A stretch of DNA of 25,982 nucleotides from NCBI GenBank assembly GCA_017613055.1, contig JAGAES010000154.1:1-25982 (forward strand), read 5' to 3'. How positions within the stretch are numbered: position 1 is the first letter of the stretch; every line of letters starts with the position of its first letter. The notes beneath the pieces are model-generated. The model did no database searches and was not told where the DNA came from. It was given only the letters and a program-made list of their open reading frames with translations. Both the position numbers and the translations under genes were made by a program. This document shows positions 6,767 to 15,947 of this stretch, one piece after another. Source of the DNA: Lachnospiraceae bacterium. GTDB lineage: Bacteria > Bacillota_A > Clostridia > Lachnospirales > Lachnospiraceae.

Positions 6767-7564
6767 TTATGCTTTCTGGTCGCGATAGGCGATTAGGGCA
6801 TAGATAAAGAAGATCATGCAGCCGAATATCAGGCCGCCCATATGCCCTGCCATGTCCACGCCTTCCTGGTAGGAAAAGATGGACGAAAGGATGCTGATTA
6901 CGATGTATGCGATCAAAAACCAGATATATCCGTTCTTCGAGAACTCTCCGTTTCCGAAGCCGCCGAAGAACACAAGATAGATTACAAGTCCCGCGAAAAG
7001 CGCTGCAATCGCACCGGATGCGCCGACGCTCCGAACGTCGTAAAGCTCGAACGTCTCTTCATAAAACAGAAAGCGTACCGTCCGCTCCACCGGCATGAAA
7101 TGATGATAAATCATCGAAACAAGCGACGAGCCCAGCCCGCCTGCGAAATAGAGAATCAGGTAGCAATTCCGGTACAGGATGCGTTCAAGAAAGAATCCGC
7201 ACAGGATAAGAACCGCCATGTTCCCGATCAGATGTCCCCAGCTTCCGTGAATAAACATACAGCTTACAAGGCGCCAGATGTGGCCTTTTCCGATGACATC
7301 CGGCCAGCTGCACGCGCCGAACTCGGTAATCCGGTCCGTAAGAAGGCCGTACTGATCCCGGTACTGCGTTGCGGTCTGAATCAGGTAAACGATCACATTT
7401 GCCGCAATCAGAATAAAGGTCAGGTAGCATTCGCGGAATGAATCCGCGGTGCTGTGAAAGAAACCGCTCTCGATGCGGATCGGTCTCCCGTTCGGTTTCG
7501 TAGTGGATATGTGAATGACTTCCTCTTCCCTGAAGGAATCGTTGTCGAATCTGCTGTCATACAT
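6767..7564 (-). CDS. Rhomboid-family intramembrane serine protease
   Basis: Cleaves transmembrane helices of substrate proteins within the membrane; substrates are unknown. The 265-residue protein has an about 40-residue soluble N-terminus followed by six or so membrane segments. Rhomboid marks: Trp97-Arg98, HGSWGHLIGN with His111 and Asn115 (oxyanion region), catalytic Ser183 in GASGA, and catalytic His241 in GHMGG. The catalytic dyad is complete, so it should be active. Its ATG overlaps the ribF stop by 8 bases (ATGTATGA) and is preceded by GAGGGG, so it is translationally coupled as the last gene of the rimP-ribF operon. A membrane protease at this place has no evident link to translation. 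Confidence 0.93.
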   Translation of the reverse strand: MYDSRFDNDSFREEEVIHISTTKPNGRPIRIESGFFHSTADSFRECYLTFILIAANVIVYLIQTATQYRDQYGLLTDRITEFGACSWPDVIGKGHIWRLVSCMFIHGSWGHLIGNMAVLILCGFFLERILYRNCYLILYFAGGLGSSLVSMIYHHFMPVERTVRFLFYEETFELYDVRSVGASGAIAALFAGLVIYLVFFGGFGNGEFSKNGYIWFLIAYIVISILSSIFSYQEGVDMAGHMGGLIFGCMIFFIYALIAYRDQKA

Positions 7565-8483
7565 GGTTTTCTTTCCCCTCTTTAAAGAATTCGGAAGCGC
7601 TTGTTTTATCTCTTCCGATTTGCGCCGAGAGTTCCTCTACGGATCCGAACCGTTTCTCTTCGCGGAGCATCCTTCGGAAGTATACGGCGATATCCGTGAA
7701 GTATCCGATTTCACCCGCTTTTTCATCAAGCAGATGCGTCTCAACGACGACCTGCAGGTCATCGGTCACGGTCGGCTTCGTCCCGACATTCGTGACGGAC
7801 GGGTAAAGCCTTCCGCCGATTCTCGTTTCGGTGATATAGACACCGTTCTTCGGTAATAGTTTACCTGCTTCCGGGTACAGATTAAGCGTCGGAAAATGCA
7901 TCTTCGTCCCGAGTCTTCTTCCCGGCTTTGTGCTGCCTGCGACGAAATAAGGGCTCCCGAGAAGCAATGCCGCTTCTTCGGTTCTTCCGTCGGTGATAAA
8001 GGAACGGATATCCGTGCAGGACACTGGCTTTCGGTTTTCGGAGACGGTTTCCGGAAGCACGAACACTTCGATTCCGAGTTCGGGGCCGGTTTCCTTTAAC
8101 AGTCCGGTATTTCCGGTCCGGTTATAGCCGAATCTCCAGTTTTCTCCGACGTAAATCTGCTTTGCGTGGCATTTGCCGACAAGGAAATCCTTAAGAAAGT
8201 CTTTCGGCGGCATCCGGCGGATTTTGTCCGTAAACGGCACGTTCAGATACGCGTCAAGCCCCGCCTCTTCGCAGATCAGCCGCTTCTCGCGCTTCGTGAA
8301 CAGTTCTCTCCGCTCGCCGTATTGCATCGCGTCAAATGTGAGGATTGTCTTTCGAAGCAGCCCGCAGTTGCGGCGCATTTCTTTTAAAAGCGCACGGTGA
8401 CCGGTGTGGAGTCCGTCGAATTTGCCGAGCATAATCGCGCATTCCGCTCCGTCGTATTCGGTTATGTCATCAAAATAAAGCAT
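7557..8483 (-). CDS. ribF: Bifunctional riboflavin kinase / FAD synthetase
   Basis: Converts riboflavin to FMN and then FAD in the cytoplasm. In 308 residues: N-terminal nucleotidyltransferase with GKFDGLHTGH (20-29) and VGENWRFGYNRTG, then the flavokinase domain with GRRLGTKMHFPTLNLYP, NVGTKPTV and VETHLLD. Start taken as ATG 8483 because GGAGAG stands just upstream; a TTG seven codons earlier has no such site. It follows truB by 13 bases. truB-ribF is a common pair in Firmicutes. No FMN riboswitch is seen here. Confidence 0.95.
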   Translation of the reverse strand: MLYFDDITEYDGAECAIMLGKFDGLHTGHRALLKEMRRNCGLLRKTILTFDAMQYGERRELFTKREKRLICEEAGLDAYLNVPFTDKIRRMPPKDFLKDFLVGKCHAKQIYVGENWRFGYNRTGNTGLLKETGPELGIEVFVLPETVSENRKPVSCTDIRSFITDGRTEEAALLLGSPYFVAGSTKPGRRLGTKMHFPTLNLYPEAGKLLPKNGVYITETRIGGRLYPSVTNVGTKPTVTDDLQVVVETHLLDEKAGEIGYFTDIAVYFRRMLREEKRFGSVEELSAQIGRDKTSASEFFKEGKENHV

Positions 8484-8496
8484 GCTCTCTCCGTCG

Positions 8497-9384
8497 TTAC
8501 TCAAAAAACATTTTGACCGGTTTATAATGGTCTTTCTTCCGTTCGTATAAAGCCGTGAAGACGTTATCGGAATACACGCGGACCGTTTGCGTCGCGTTCT
8601 TTTGAACCTTCAGACAGGATTCCGGAACCGGATTGCCGTTTAGCAGATATTTCTTCCCCTCTTCGGTGATTTCCGCTTTGGAATACTCTATGAATACGGA
8701 ATCGGTCGGCATCAGAATATCGGTTATCTTTCCTGAGTCCCGTAACGCTTCGACTTCTTTAAGCGTATGCGCATCCTTAAGCGAAAACTCGCCGGACGCG
8801 TCTCTTCGTAAGCTTGTCATGCATGCTCCGCAGCCGAGGGCGTCGCCTATATCGTTACAAAGCGTCCGGATATAGGTGCCCTTCGAGCAGGTCACCTGCA
8901 TCGTGAACGTTCCTTCCGTTCTTTCGTAACCGGATATCGCAATCGAATCGATCCGGACCCGTTTCACCGGCCGCTCGGCGGTTTTCCCCTGCCTGGCGAG
9001 GTCGACAAGCTTTTGCCCGTTGACCTTTCTTGCGGAATACATAGGCGTTAACTGGCCGATTTCTCCGGTAAATGCCACGGCGGTTTTTAAGAGTTCCTCT
9101 TCCGGCACATCCGGTACCGTTTCCGAAAGAATCTGCCCGCTCAGATCCTGCGTGTCGGTAGTGATTCCGAGCTTTACGCCTGCGGTATAGGTCTTAGTAC
9201 GGTCCATCAAAAGGTCGCATACCTTCGTGGCGTTTCCGATGCATACGGGAAGAACGCCGGTCGCATCCGGGTCAAGCGTTCCGGTATGACCGATCTTTTT
9301 GATATGCAAAATACCTCTCAGTTTCGCAATCACGTCGTGAGAGGTATAGCCTTTTTCTTTGTTGATAATCAGTATTCCGTTCAT
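8497..9384 (-). CDS. truB: tRNA pseudouridine-55 synthase
   Basis: Makes the universal pseudouridine at position 55 in the tRNA T-loop. The 295-residue protein shows the TruB core: NKEKGYTSHDV, GHTGTLDPDATGVL with catalytic Asp38, MYSARKVNGQKLVDLARQG and SKGTYIRTLCNDIG; the C-terminus is a short RNA-binding extension. Length is normal. The ATG at 9384 sits one base before the nrnA stop (TGATATG), so the two are translationally coupled. Confidence 0.97.
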   Translation of the reverse strand: MNGILIINKEKGYTSHDVIAKLRGILHIKKIGHTGTLDPDATGVLPVCIGNATKVCDLLMDRTKTYTAGVKLGITTDTQDLSGQILSETVPDVPEEELLKTAVAFTGEIGQLTPMYSARKVNGQKLVDLARQGKTAERPVKRVRIDSIAISGYERTEGTFTMQVTCSKGTYIRTLCNDIGDALGCGACMTSLRRDASGEFSLKDAHTLKEVEALRDSGKITDILMPTDSVFIEYSKAEITEEGKKYLLNGNPVPESCLKVQKNATQTVRVYSDNVFTALYERKKDHYKPVKMFFE

Positions 9385-9385
9385 A

Positions 9386-10342
9386 TCAAAGCTGAAGCAT
9401 GATCAGCGCATACAACTGCGTCAGAAACTCATTCAGATCTCCTGCCGCGGAGAAACCGGCCGCAAGCTTATGCCCGCCCCCGCCGAAACCGGACGAGATG
9501 GAGGCGACATCGACTTTGCCGTTGCTTCGGAGACTGAATTTATAAAGTCCCGGCATGTCTTCCCGTACGAAGATCGCCACTTCAACACCTTCGGTCGTTC
9601 GAAGCTCGCTGACAATCGAACCGGTATCCTCGTGGGAAGCGTTAATGGATTTCATGTCATTTAACGTAAGAACCGCGACAATCACCTTGCCGCCGAGCTC
9701 GAGTTCCGCCTTGCCGAGCGCAAGCCCGAGAGCCTTTAACTGCGCATACGTCTTCATATAGAACGAGCGGTCCACAAGCGTTGCCGTATCGATTCCCTTG
9801 CTCATCAGATAACCGGCCGTGCACATCGTCTTCTCGGACGTCGAACTGTACTTGAATACGCCGGTATCGTGAAGAATGCCCGTATAAAGCGCTTCGGCAA
9901 TCGGAAGATCGATTGCGGCACGGCGCATATGCGCAAACAGTACCTCACAGGTCGAACTGGCCGATGCGTCGACGAAATTCCGATCCGCAAACTCGGTGTT
10001 TGTAATGTGATGGTCAAAGGAAACGGTCTTCTTCGCCGCGTGGAATGCGTTTTCGCACCTTCCCAGCCGGTCCGAACTGCCGCAGTCAACGCTGATGAAC
10101 AGGTCGTAAGGCTCATCGGGAATCTGAAACTCCGTATCGATCTCAGAAAGCCCCGAAAGCATCGAAAAGCTCTCGGATATATTCTCAAGATAAGCATGTA
10201 CGGACACTTCGGAAGGAAGAACGGCCTTCAGATACAAAGCGCAGCCGAGAACAGATCCGACGCAGTCTCCGTCCGGATGGACGTGACCTGCAATCGCGAT
10301 TGTTTTCGCGCCTTTTGCGATTTCGTCCAACAACTCAGTCAT
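9386..10342 (-). CDS. nrnA: DHH-family phosphoesterase NrnA (oligoribonuclease / pAp phosphatase)
   Basis: Degrades very short RNAs (nanoRNA) and 3'-phosphoadenosine 5'-phosphate with divalent metal. Metal-binding motifs are present: GHVHPDGDCVGS (19-30), SVDCGSSDR, and the DHH motif in VSFDHHITN; the C-terminal DHHA1 domain has GFGGGGHKLAAGFS. 318 residues, usual for the family. The start at 10342 is chosen because AAAGGAC lies upstream and its ATG overlaps the rbfA stop by 8 bases (ATGACTGA); the frame is open 13 codons earlier but inside rbfA. It stands in the usual infB-rbfA-nrnA-truB order. Confidence 0.95.
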   Translation of the reverse strand: MTELLDEIAKGAKTIAIAGHVHPDGDCVGSVLGCALYLKAVLPSEVSVHAYLENISESFSMLSGLSEIDTEFQIPDEPYDLFISVDCGSSDRLGRCENAFHAAKKTVSFDHHITNTEFADRNFVDASASSTCEVLFAHMRRAAIDLPIAEALYTGILHDTGVFKYSSTSEKTMCTAGYLMSKGIDTATLVDRSFYMKTYAQLKALGLALGKAELELGGKVIVAVLTLNDMKSINASHEDTGSIVSELRTTEGVEVAIFVREDMPGLYKFSLRSNGKVDVASISSGFGGGGHKLAAGFSAAGDLNEFLTQLYALIMLQL

Positions 10343-10712
10343 TTTCGTCCTTTGCCTCATCGTTTGCGTGAAGGGATGCAATTAATTCGTTCATATGCAT
10401 TCCGTATTCGAGGGATTCATCGAGACAGAACCGAAGCTCCGGCGTGTTTCGAAGGTTCAAGGTCTTGGCAAGACAGGACCTTAAGAAAGGCGCGGCGCTC
10501 TTCAATCCCTTAATCGTATCTTTCTTTACGTTTTCATCGCCCAGAACGCTGATGAAAACCTTGGCGGATTTGAGGTCCGGGGCTACCTCCACGTCGGAAA
10601 CGCTTGTCATGGGGGCAATCCGCGGATCCTTCACCTCAAGAAGAATCAGATTGCTCAAAACCTTCTGCACTTCCTGATTGATTCTTGTATTTTTAATGCT
10701 GTTTTTCTTCAA
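10335..10712 (-). CDS. rbfA: 30S ribosome-binding factor A
   Basis: Small KH-like protein that binds immature 30S subunits and helps 16S rRNA 5'-end maturation. 125 residues with the family N-terminus KKNSIKNTRINQEVQKVLSN, then VKDPRIAPMTSVSDVEVAPD and the closing PELRFCLDESLEYG. No ATG stands at the expected place, so I take TTG at 10712, which has CAGGA just upstream and gives the canonical N-terminus; the spacing is short. It follows the infB stop by 16 bases. A few residues either way at the start are uncertain. Confidence 0.92.
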   Translation of the reverse strand: MKKNSIKNTRINQEVQKVLSNLILLEVKDPRIAPMTSVSDVEVAPDLKSAKVFISVLGDENVKKDTIKGLKSAAPFLRSCLAKTLNLRNTPELRFCLDESLEYGMHMNELIASLHANDEAKDEND

Positions 10713-10728
10713 AATTCCTGCTTTCTGC

Positions 10729-13725
10729 CTACTTACGCGGGACTTCCTGCATGATGTAAACTTCGACCTGATCGAGTTCCTGAATGTCGTTGAACTTCTC
10801 AAAGAGAATACCGCATTCGTAACCCGCAGCCACTTCCTTTACATCATCCTTCATACGTTTCAAAGAAGCAATGTTGCCGTCGAAAATCTGCTCGCCGTTA
10901 CGGGTAATACGTGCTTTCGAACCACGCTGTACCTTACCGTCAAGCACATAGGAACCGGCAATGCTTCCGACGTTGCTCGCCTTGAAAATCTGACGGATTT
11001 CGACATGACCGGTAACGACTTCCTCGTAAACCGGATCGAGCATGCCCTTCATAGCGAGTTCGATATCGTCGATGGCGTTGTAGATAACGGAATACAGACG
11101 GATGTCCACATTCTCGCGCTCCGCCGTATCGCTTGCCGCACTGTCCGGCTTCACGTTGAAACCGATGATAATCGCATTGCTGGCGCTTGCCAGGGTGACA
11201 TCGGACTCGTTGATGTTACCTGCTCCGCCGTGGATGCAGCGTACGGCAACTTCGTCGTTACTTAACTTCGTAAGAGACTGCTTCACGGCTTCGACGGAAC
11301 CGGCCACATCGGCTTTGACGATAATGTTCAGTTCCTTCACGTTGCCGGCCTTAATCTGATCAAACAGACCTTCAAGCGACAGCTTGGACTTCGTTTCCTG
11401 AATCAGTTTTTCCTTGTACTGTGCGATAAATGCTTCGGCAATCTCTCTCGCTTCCTTCTCGGACGACGTCGCTACAAGCGTATCGCCTGCATTCGGAACG
11501 CTGTTTAAGCCGAGAATCTCGACGGGTGTCGACGGAAGCGCGGTCGTTACCTTCTGCCCCTTATCGTTAATCATCGCACGGATCTTACCGAACGAAGAAC
11601 CGATGGCTACGTTATCGCCGACGCGGAGCGTACCCTTCTGCACGAGAACGGTAGCTACCGGGCCGCGGCCCTTATCGAGTTTCGCTTCGATGACGATACC
11701 TCTTGCCTTTCGGTTCGGGTTCGAACGGAGTTCCTGTACCTCTGCCGTCAGAAGAATCATCTCAAGAAGGTTCTGGATACCTTCGCCGGTCTTCGCGGAT
11801 ACGGGAACGGTTACGACGTCGCCGCCCCATGACTCGGAAACAAGTCCCTGCTCGGACAGCTCGGTAAGCACGCGGTCGGGGTTGGCTGCTTCTTTATCCA
11901 TCTTGTTGATTGCAACGACAATCGGCACATTTGCCGCTTTTGCATGGTTAATGGCCTCGATTGTCTGCGGCATGACGCCGTCATCGGCTGCTACGACGAG
12001 TACGGCGATATCGGTCGCCATTGCGCCTCGCATACGCATCGCGGTGAACGCTTCATGGCCGGGCGTATCGAGAAATGTGATAAGCTCGCCGTTAATCTCA
12101 ATCTGGTAAGCACCGATGTGCTGCGTGATTCCGCCCGCCTCACGTGCGGTCACGTTGGTTGAACGGATCTTATCGAGAATGGAAGTCTTACCATGATCGA
12201 CGTGACCCATTACGCAGACAACCGGAGGACGCTTCACAAGCGTTTCTTCGGTATCCTCGGTATCGCGCATCAGCTCTTCTACCTTGTCGATTACCTGCTC
12301 CTTCTCGACGATGCAGTTGTAATCGATTGCAAGCAGTTCTGCCTCCTCGAAAGGAAGCTCGGTGTTCACGTTACAGATCTTACCGGAAAGGAACAGCTTC
12401 TTTACGATTGCCGCCGCATTCTGTTTCATCTTGTCGGCAAGCTCTTTAATCGTAATCACTTCCGGAATGGTGATGGTCTTAACCTCATCCGGATCTTCCT
12501 TCTTCACCGGAATCGGCTCGGGCTTGATAAACGCGCCTCTGCGGTCTTCCTTCTTCGCCTTAACACCCTTCCGTCCGGTCTCCTGATCCTTATCAAGATT
12601 ACGGTTCTTGTTCTTATCACGGCTTCGGTTGTTAAAGGCATCAGCCCGATGCTCTTTGTTCAGATCCTTCGCAAAATCGGACTTAATGCCGCTGTCTTTG
12701 CGGCTGTCGTTCTTTCTTGTAAAAGTGCGGCGGGTATCGCTGTCTTTATCCTTGTCAAATCCGGCATTGCGGTCGAAACTGCCCTTGCCGAAATTGTCGC
12801 GGCCCTGTCCGCCTCCTCTGTTGAAGCCGCCCTGCGCACCGTCACGGGGACCTCTGTTGAAGCCTCCCTGTGCACCGTCACGGGGTGCTCTCGAATAGCC
12901 GCCCTGCTGACCGTCTCTGGGCGCACGGGAATAACCGCCCTGTGCTCCGTCGCGGGGTGTTCTCGTATAACCGCCCTGCTGGCCGTCCCGAGGCGCACGG
13001 GAATAGCCGCCCTGCGCACCGTCGCGGGGCGTTCTTGTATAACCGCCCTGCTGTCCCTCACGGGGTGTGCGGGCAGGAACTCTTGCCGGAGGTTCGGAAC
13101 CGATCAGACGTCCGGTAGCCGGATTCACGCGCTCTTTTACAATCGGTCTCGGCACTTCCGGTTTCTCTGCTTTCGGAGCAGGCGTTTCGGGAGTTTCGAC
13201 AGGTGTTTCCGGTGCCGGAGTTTCTTTCACTTCCGCAGCCTTCTTGGTTTCCTTCTTCTCCTTTACGGGCTCTTCCGCAGGCTTCTCGGCCGGTTTTTCC
13301 TTCTTCGCGGCAAGACGAACAAGCCGTCCGTCCTTGTTATAGGAATAAACGGTTGTCGTAATGTTTCCGTTCTCGTCCTTCTCGGGCTTGATGCGGAAAC
13401 CGTTCTTGTCGAGCGGAAGCTTCTTCAGATTGCCGTCACCGTCGAATACGGGTCCGGTAATCGGAAGCGGATTTCCGTCTGCATCTTTTGTATGGACGGG
13501 GGATCCGTCCGCATAGAACAGTTTGCTGCTTTTTGCGGTTTCTTTCGGCTCGGGATGCTTAATCTTCCGCTTTCCGAAGAAGCTTTCCGCAATCGCAATG
13601 GCATTGTCGTCGACAAGGCTCGTTACGCTCTTGGCGTCAACGCCCTTCTCTCTCAGATAAGACATCAGGTCATTATTCTTGATGCCCAGCTCTCTGGCCA
13701 GTTCATTGACCTTGATATTTGCCAT
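10729..13725 (-). CDS. infB: Translation initiation factor IF-2
   Basis: GTPase that places fMet-tRNA on the 30S subunit and promotes subunit joining. In 998 residues: IF2-N domain (1-50), an unusual DG-rich module (about 66-140), an acidic/basic Pro-Glu-Lys linker (about 140-215), seven 12-residue [16 protein letters not shown] repeats (220-303), a highly charged tail (to about 410), a second IF2-N domain (about 420-475), then the G domain with GHVDHGKT (507-514), DTPGHEAFT and NKMD, and the usual domains II-IV. The conserved core is intact; the N-terminal half is long and of low complexity. GGAGG lies 7 bases before the ATG. It follows ylxQ by 23 bases. Confidence 0.98.
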   Translation of the reverse strand: MANIKVNELARELGIKNNDLMSYLREKGVDAKSVTSLVDDNAIAIAESFFGKRKIKHPEPKETAKSSKLFYADGSPVHTKDADGNPLPITGPVFDGDGNLKKLPLDKNGFRIKPEKDENGNITTTVYSYNKDGRLVRLAAKKEKPAEKPAEEPVKEKKETKKAAEVKETPAPETPVETPETPAPKAEKPEVPRPIVKERVNPATGRLIGSEPPARVPARTPREGQQGGYTRTPRDGAQGGYSRAPRDGQQGGYTRTPRDGAQGGYSRAPRDGQQGGYSRAPRDGAQGGFNRGPRDGAQGGFNRGGGQGRDNFGKGSFDRNAGFDKDKDSDTRRTFTRKNDSRKDSGIKSDFAKDLNKEHRADAFNNRSRDKNKNRNLDKDQETGRKGVKAKKEDRRGAFIKPEPIPVKKEDPDEVKTITIPEVITIKELADKMKQNAAAIVKKLFLSGKICNVNTELPFEEAELLAIDYNCIVEKEQVIDKVEELMRDTEDTEETLVKRPPVVCVMGHVDHGKTSILDKIRSTNVTAREAGGITQHIGAYQIEINGELITFLDTPGHEAFTAMRMRGAMATDIAVLVVAADDGVMPQTIEAINHAKAANVPIVVAINKMDKEAANPDRVLTELSEQGLVSESWGGDVVTVPVSAKTGEGIQNLLEMILLTAEVQELRSNPNRKARGIVIEAKLDKGRGPVATVLVQKGTLRVGDNVAIGSSFGKIRAMINDKGQKVTTALPSTPVEILGLNSVPNAGDTLVATSSEKEAREIAEAFIAQYKEKLIQETKSKLSLEGLFDQIKAGNVKELNIIVKADVAGSVEAVKQSLTKLSNDEVAVRCIHGGAGNINESDVTLASASNAIIIGFNVKPDSAASDTAERENVDIRLYSVIYNAIDDIELAMKGMLDPVYEEVVTGHVEIRQIFKASNVGSIAGSYVLDGKVQRGSKARITRNGEQIFDGNIASLKRMKDDVKEVAAGYECGILFEKFNDIQELDQVEVYIMQEVPRK
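12817..13068 (-). repeat. Seven 36-bp tandem repeats in infB (12-residue GGY/R units)
   Basis: Residues 220-303 are seven 12-residue units of the form [TAG]PR[DE]G[AQ]QGG[YF][TSN]R. Units with AQ and QQ mostly alternate, making a higher-order 72-bp period, and the last two switch Tyr to Phe-Asn. The DNA is also strongly repetitive, so copy number may vary. The sequence resembles eukaryotic RGG/RG-type RNA-binding disordered regions. Confidence 0.92.
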
Positions 13726-13748
13726 TCATTTACCTCCAAATATGTGAA

Positions 13749-14048
13749 TTACTGAATTAACGATAGTATTTTCTGCGCAAAACCCGGATCCGTTATCGCA
13801 ACGGCAGCCCGCATTTCGCAGCCGATTGCCTTTCCGAGGCTTTCTTTTGTTCCGTAGACGGCAAGCGGAACCTTGTAATAGTTCGTGCTGTCCGTCAGAT
13901 TCTTCGAGGAGTTCTTCGCCGCGTCGGAAGCCAGTATCACAAGACAGGCTTTTCCTTTCCGTACGGCGTCCTCACACAAAAACTCACCGGATACAAGCTT
14001 TCCGGCCTTGCGGGCAAGCCCGATCATCGAAAGAATGCGGTCAGTCAC
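13749..14048 (-). CDS. ylxQ: YlxQ, L7Ae/L30e-type RNA-binding protein
   Basis: Small cytoplasmic RNA-binding protein of the L7Ae/L30e superfamily (kink-turn binders); the precise role in bacteria is unsettled. 99 residues with the characteristic start MIGLARKAGKLVSGEF and CLVILASDAAKNSSKNL. The start is GTG at 14048, overlapping the rnpM stop by 8 bases (GTGACTGA), with AAGGAG about 10 bases upstream. It sits between rnpM and infB as in B. subtilis, which supports the name. Confidence 0.93.
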   Translation of the reverse strand: MTDRILSMIGLARKAGKLVSGEFLCEDAVRKGKACLVILASDAAKNSSKNLTDSTNYYKVPLAVYGTKESLGKAIGCEMRAAVAITDPGFAQKILSLIQ

Positions 14049-14313
14049 CGGCGCTCATCTCCTTTTCAAGGCGGTCATAGATATCTTCGGAAAATGTGAC
14101 GTCTAACGACCTTTCGATTGCGTGACTCTTACGGGCTTTCAAAAAGCATTCCGTATTGTCGCAAAGATATGCGCCTCGTCCGTTCTTCTTGCCGGTCCGG
14201 TCGATTTCAACGGTATCTTCGGGTGTATGAAGCACGCGGATCAGTTCCTTCTTCGGCTTAAGTTCCCCGCAGCCCGTGCATTTGCGCATCGGTATCTTTC
14301 TTGTCTTCGGCAT
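14041..14313 (-). CDS. rnpM: RnpM (YlxR), RNase P modulator
   Basis: 90-residue DUF448 protein; the B. subtilis YlxR protein has been renamed RnpM for its binding to RNase P RNA. Visible marks: basic start MPKTRKIPMRKCTGCGE with a CxxC pair, the buried VLHTPEDTVEID strand, and the family signature GRGAYLCDNTECF with two more Cys. It begins 5 bases after the nusA stop and overlaps ylxQ by 8 bases, the standard nusA-rnpM-ylxQ-infB order. Confidence 0.95.
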   Translation of the reverse strand: MPKTRKIPMRKCTGCGELKPKKELIRVLHTPEDTVEIDRTGKKNGRGAYLCDNTECFLKARKSHAIERSLDVTFSEDIYDRLEKEMSAGD

Positions 14314-14318
14314 GTTAC

Positions 14319-15383
14319 CTACCCTTCTACCTGAGACTCTCCCTTGATATCGATCTTGTAACCGGTCAGACGGGCGGCAAGTCTTGCGTTCTGTCCGCCG
14401 GTACCGATCGCCAGGCAGAGCTGATGGTCGGGAACAATGACTCTTGCAAAATGCTCGTCCTCGTTCACGTCAACATATACGACGCGTGCCGGGGAAAGGG
14501 CATTTTTGATCAAAACTTCCGGTTCCGGGCTCCAGTTGATGATATCAATCTTCTCACCGCGGAGCTCGTCCACAACCGCATTGACACGGCTGCTGTTCAC
14601 ACCTACGCAGGCACCGACCGGATCCACGTTCGGATTGTAGGAATAAACGGCCATCTTCGTTCTCTGGCCGGCCTCACGGCTGATTCCCTTAATCTCAACG
14701 GTGCCGTCCGCAACCTCGGAAACCTCATTCTCGAAAAGTCTCTTCACGAGATCCGGATGCGTACGGGATACGGTAATCTTCGGTCCCTTGGGCGTATTCT
14801 TGACTTCGAGAACGTAAACCTTAACACGCTCGCCGGGACGGAACGTTTCGCCGCGAATCTGCTCGGATTCAATCAAAAGCGCGTCCATCTTGCCGAGGTT
14901 TAAGGAAATCGAAGAAGCGTTGATGCGCTGCACAACGCCGGTAACGACTTCGTGCTCTTTGCCGGCATACTTATCGTAAAGCTGGTTACGCTCTTCCTCA
15001 CGGATCTTCTGTACGATTGCCTGCTTTGCCTTACTGGCAACGATACGGCCGAAATCACGCGGAACAACCTCGGTATAAGCTACGTCACCGATTGCAAGCT
15101 TCTTGCCGGGGAACTTAACGGCAGCTTCCTCGGGCGTGATCTGCATCGTGCGCATTGCTTCGTCCTCAACGGCTTCCACTACTTCATAACCGGACAGAAC
15201 TTTGATGTCACCGGTCTCGGGGTCGATCTTAACCTGTACGAGATCGCTTTTCTTATACTCGTTCTTAACGGCGGCGACAAGTGCCGTCTCGATTGCTTCC
15301 AAAAGTACTTCCTTCGGGATATCCTTCTCCTTTTCAATGGTATTCAATGCTTCAATGAGCATGTTCTTGCTTTCTTTTTCCAT
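14319..15383 (-). CDS. nusA: Transcription termination/antitermination factor NusA
   Basis: RNA polymerase-associated factor for pausing, termination and antitermination. 354 residues: N-terminal polymerase-binding domain (1-125), S1 domain (about 140-205), KH1 (about 235-285) and KH2 (about 300-350); no acidic C-terminal repeats, as normal in Firmicutes. KH2 has the expected IGTGGQNARLA. In KH1 the GxxG loop reads GVNS (261-264), with Ser in place of the second Gly. The start is ATG 15383, with AAAGGAGGA 5 bases upstream; an ATG 9 codons earlier lacks one. It follows rimP by 17 bases. Confidence 0.97.
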   Translation of the reverse strand: MEKESKNMLIEALNTIEKEKDIPKEVLLEAIETALVAAVKNEYKKSDLVQVKIDPETGDIKVLSGYEVVEAVEDEAMRTMQITPEEAAVKFPGKKLAIGDVAYTEVVPRDFGRIVASKAKQAIVQKIREEERNQLYDKYAGKEHEVVTGVVQRINASSISLNLGKMDALLIESEQIRGETFRPGERVKVYVLEVKNTPKGPKITVSRTHPDLVKRLFENEVSEVADGTVEIKGISREAGQRTKMAVYSYNPNVDPVGACVGVNSSRVNAVVDELRGEKIDIINWSPEPEVLIKNALSPARVVYVDVNEDEHFARVIVPDHQLCLAIGTGGQNARLAARLTGYKIDIKGESQVEG

Positions 15384-15400
15384 GGTGTCCTCCTTTATCT

Positions 15401-15868
15401 TTATTCCCAAATAAATGCCTGACGGATCAGGGAAATATTCTTCTTCTCGAGTGTAATCTCCGTGCCTTCCATGAAAACCGTTACGGTATCCTTATCGTAC
15501 GAAACGAGATCGGCCGTGAGTTCCTTTCTGCCGTTAACGGCACGGTACAGTTTGATTTCGACCGGCTTACCGATGTTCCGGTCATAATCGCGGTCCTTTT
15601 TAAGCGGTCTCGTAAGCCCCGGAGAGCTGACCTCCAGAATGTAGGCGTCCGGGATGAAATCCGCTTCATCCAGACGGTCGGAAAGAATCCGGCTGACCGC
15701 TTCGCAGTCGTCGATGGTAATGCCGCCGGGCTTATCGATATACGCCCGAAGGTACCAGTCGCCGGCCTCCTTCACATATTCCACATCGACGAGTTCAAAC
15801 TGCTTCTCTGTAAGAATCGGTACAATCAGCTGTTCGGTGCGGGATTCGTAATCTTCTTTCTGTGACAT
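15401..15868 (-). CDS. rimP: Ribosome maturation factor RimP
   Basis: Binds the 30S subunit during assembly and is needed for efficient S12 incorporation. 155 residues (family about 150-160) with the typical LVDVEYVKEAGDWYLRAYID, GITIDDCEAVSRILSDRLD and YILEVSSPGLTRPLKKDRDY, then the small C-terminal SH3-like domain. The frame is open 67 codons upstream, but those include the promoter; the ATG at 15868 is preceded by AGAGGA and gives the family N-terminus. First gene of the rimP-nusA-infB operon, with its own promoter. Confidence 0.97.
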   Translation of the reverse strand: MSQKEDYESRTEQLIVPILTEKQFELVDVEYVKEAGDWYLRAYIDKPGGITIDDCEAVSRILSDRLDEADFIPDAYILEVSSPGLTRPLKKDRDYDRNIGKPVEIKLYRAVNGRKELTADLVSYDKDTVTVFMEGTEITLEKKNISLIRQAFIWE

Positions 15869-15895
15869 GGCGTTCCTCTTCTTATCACAAATGGA

Positions 15896-15922
15896 AAGGA
15901 GCTCCGAACTTCGGAACTCCTT
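15896..15922 (-). other. Imperfect hairpin in the rimP leader
   Basis: The leader transcript holds AAGGAGUUCCGAA...UUCGGAGCUCCUU, an 11-pair stem with one mismatch and a tight loop. It starts about 20 bases after the likely transcription start and ends 27 bases before the rimP ATG. UUUCC follows, too short a U run for a confident terminator. It could be an attenuator, an mRNA stabiliser or a protein-binding site. Confidence 0.5.
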
Positions 15923-15947
15923 CATAAACACACTGGTAACATAGCAT

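Noticed and set aside
8484..8504. Upstream TTG start for ribF
   Set aside because: It would overlap truB and has no ribosome binding site; ATG 8483 has GGAGAG upstream and gives the usual N-terminus.
12817..13068. CRISPR-like array suggested by regular 36-bp repeats
   Set aside because: The repeats are head-to-tail without unique spacers and encode in-frame 12-residue units of IF-2.
12193..13755. 520-codon open frame on the plus strand opposite infB
   Set aside because: It is antisense to a clear IF-2 gene, low in complexity where infB is repetitive, has no ribosome binding site of note, and matches no family. Codon bias of the real gene keeps the frame open.
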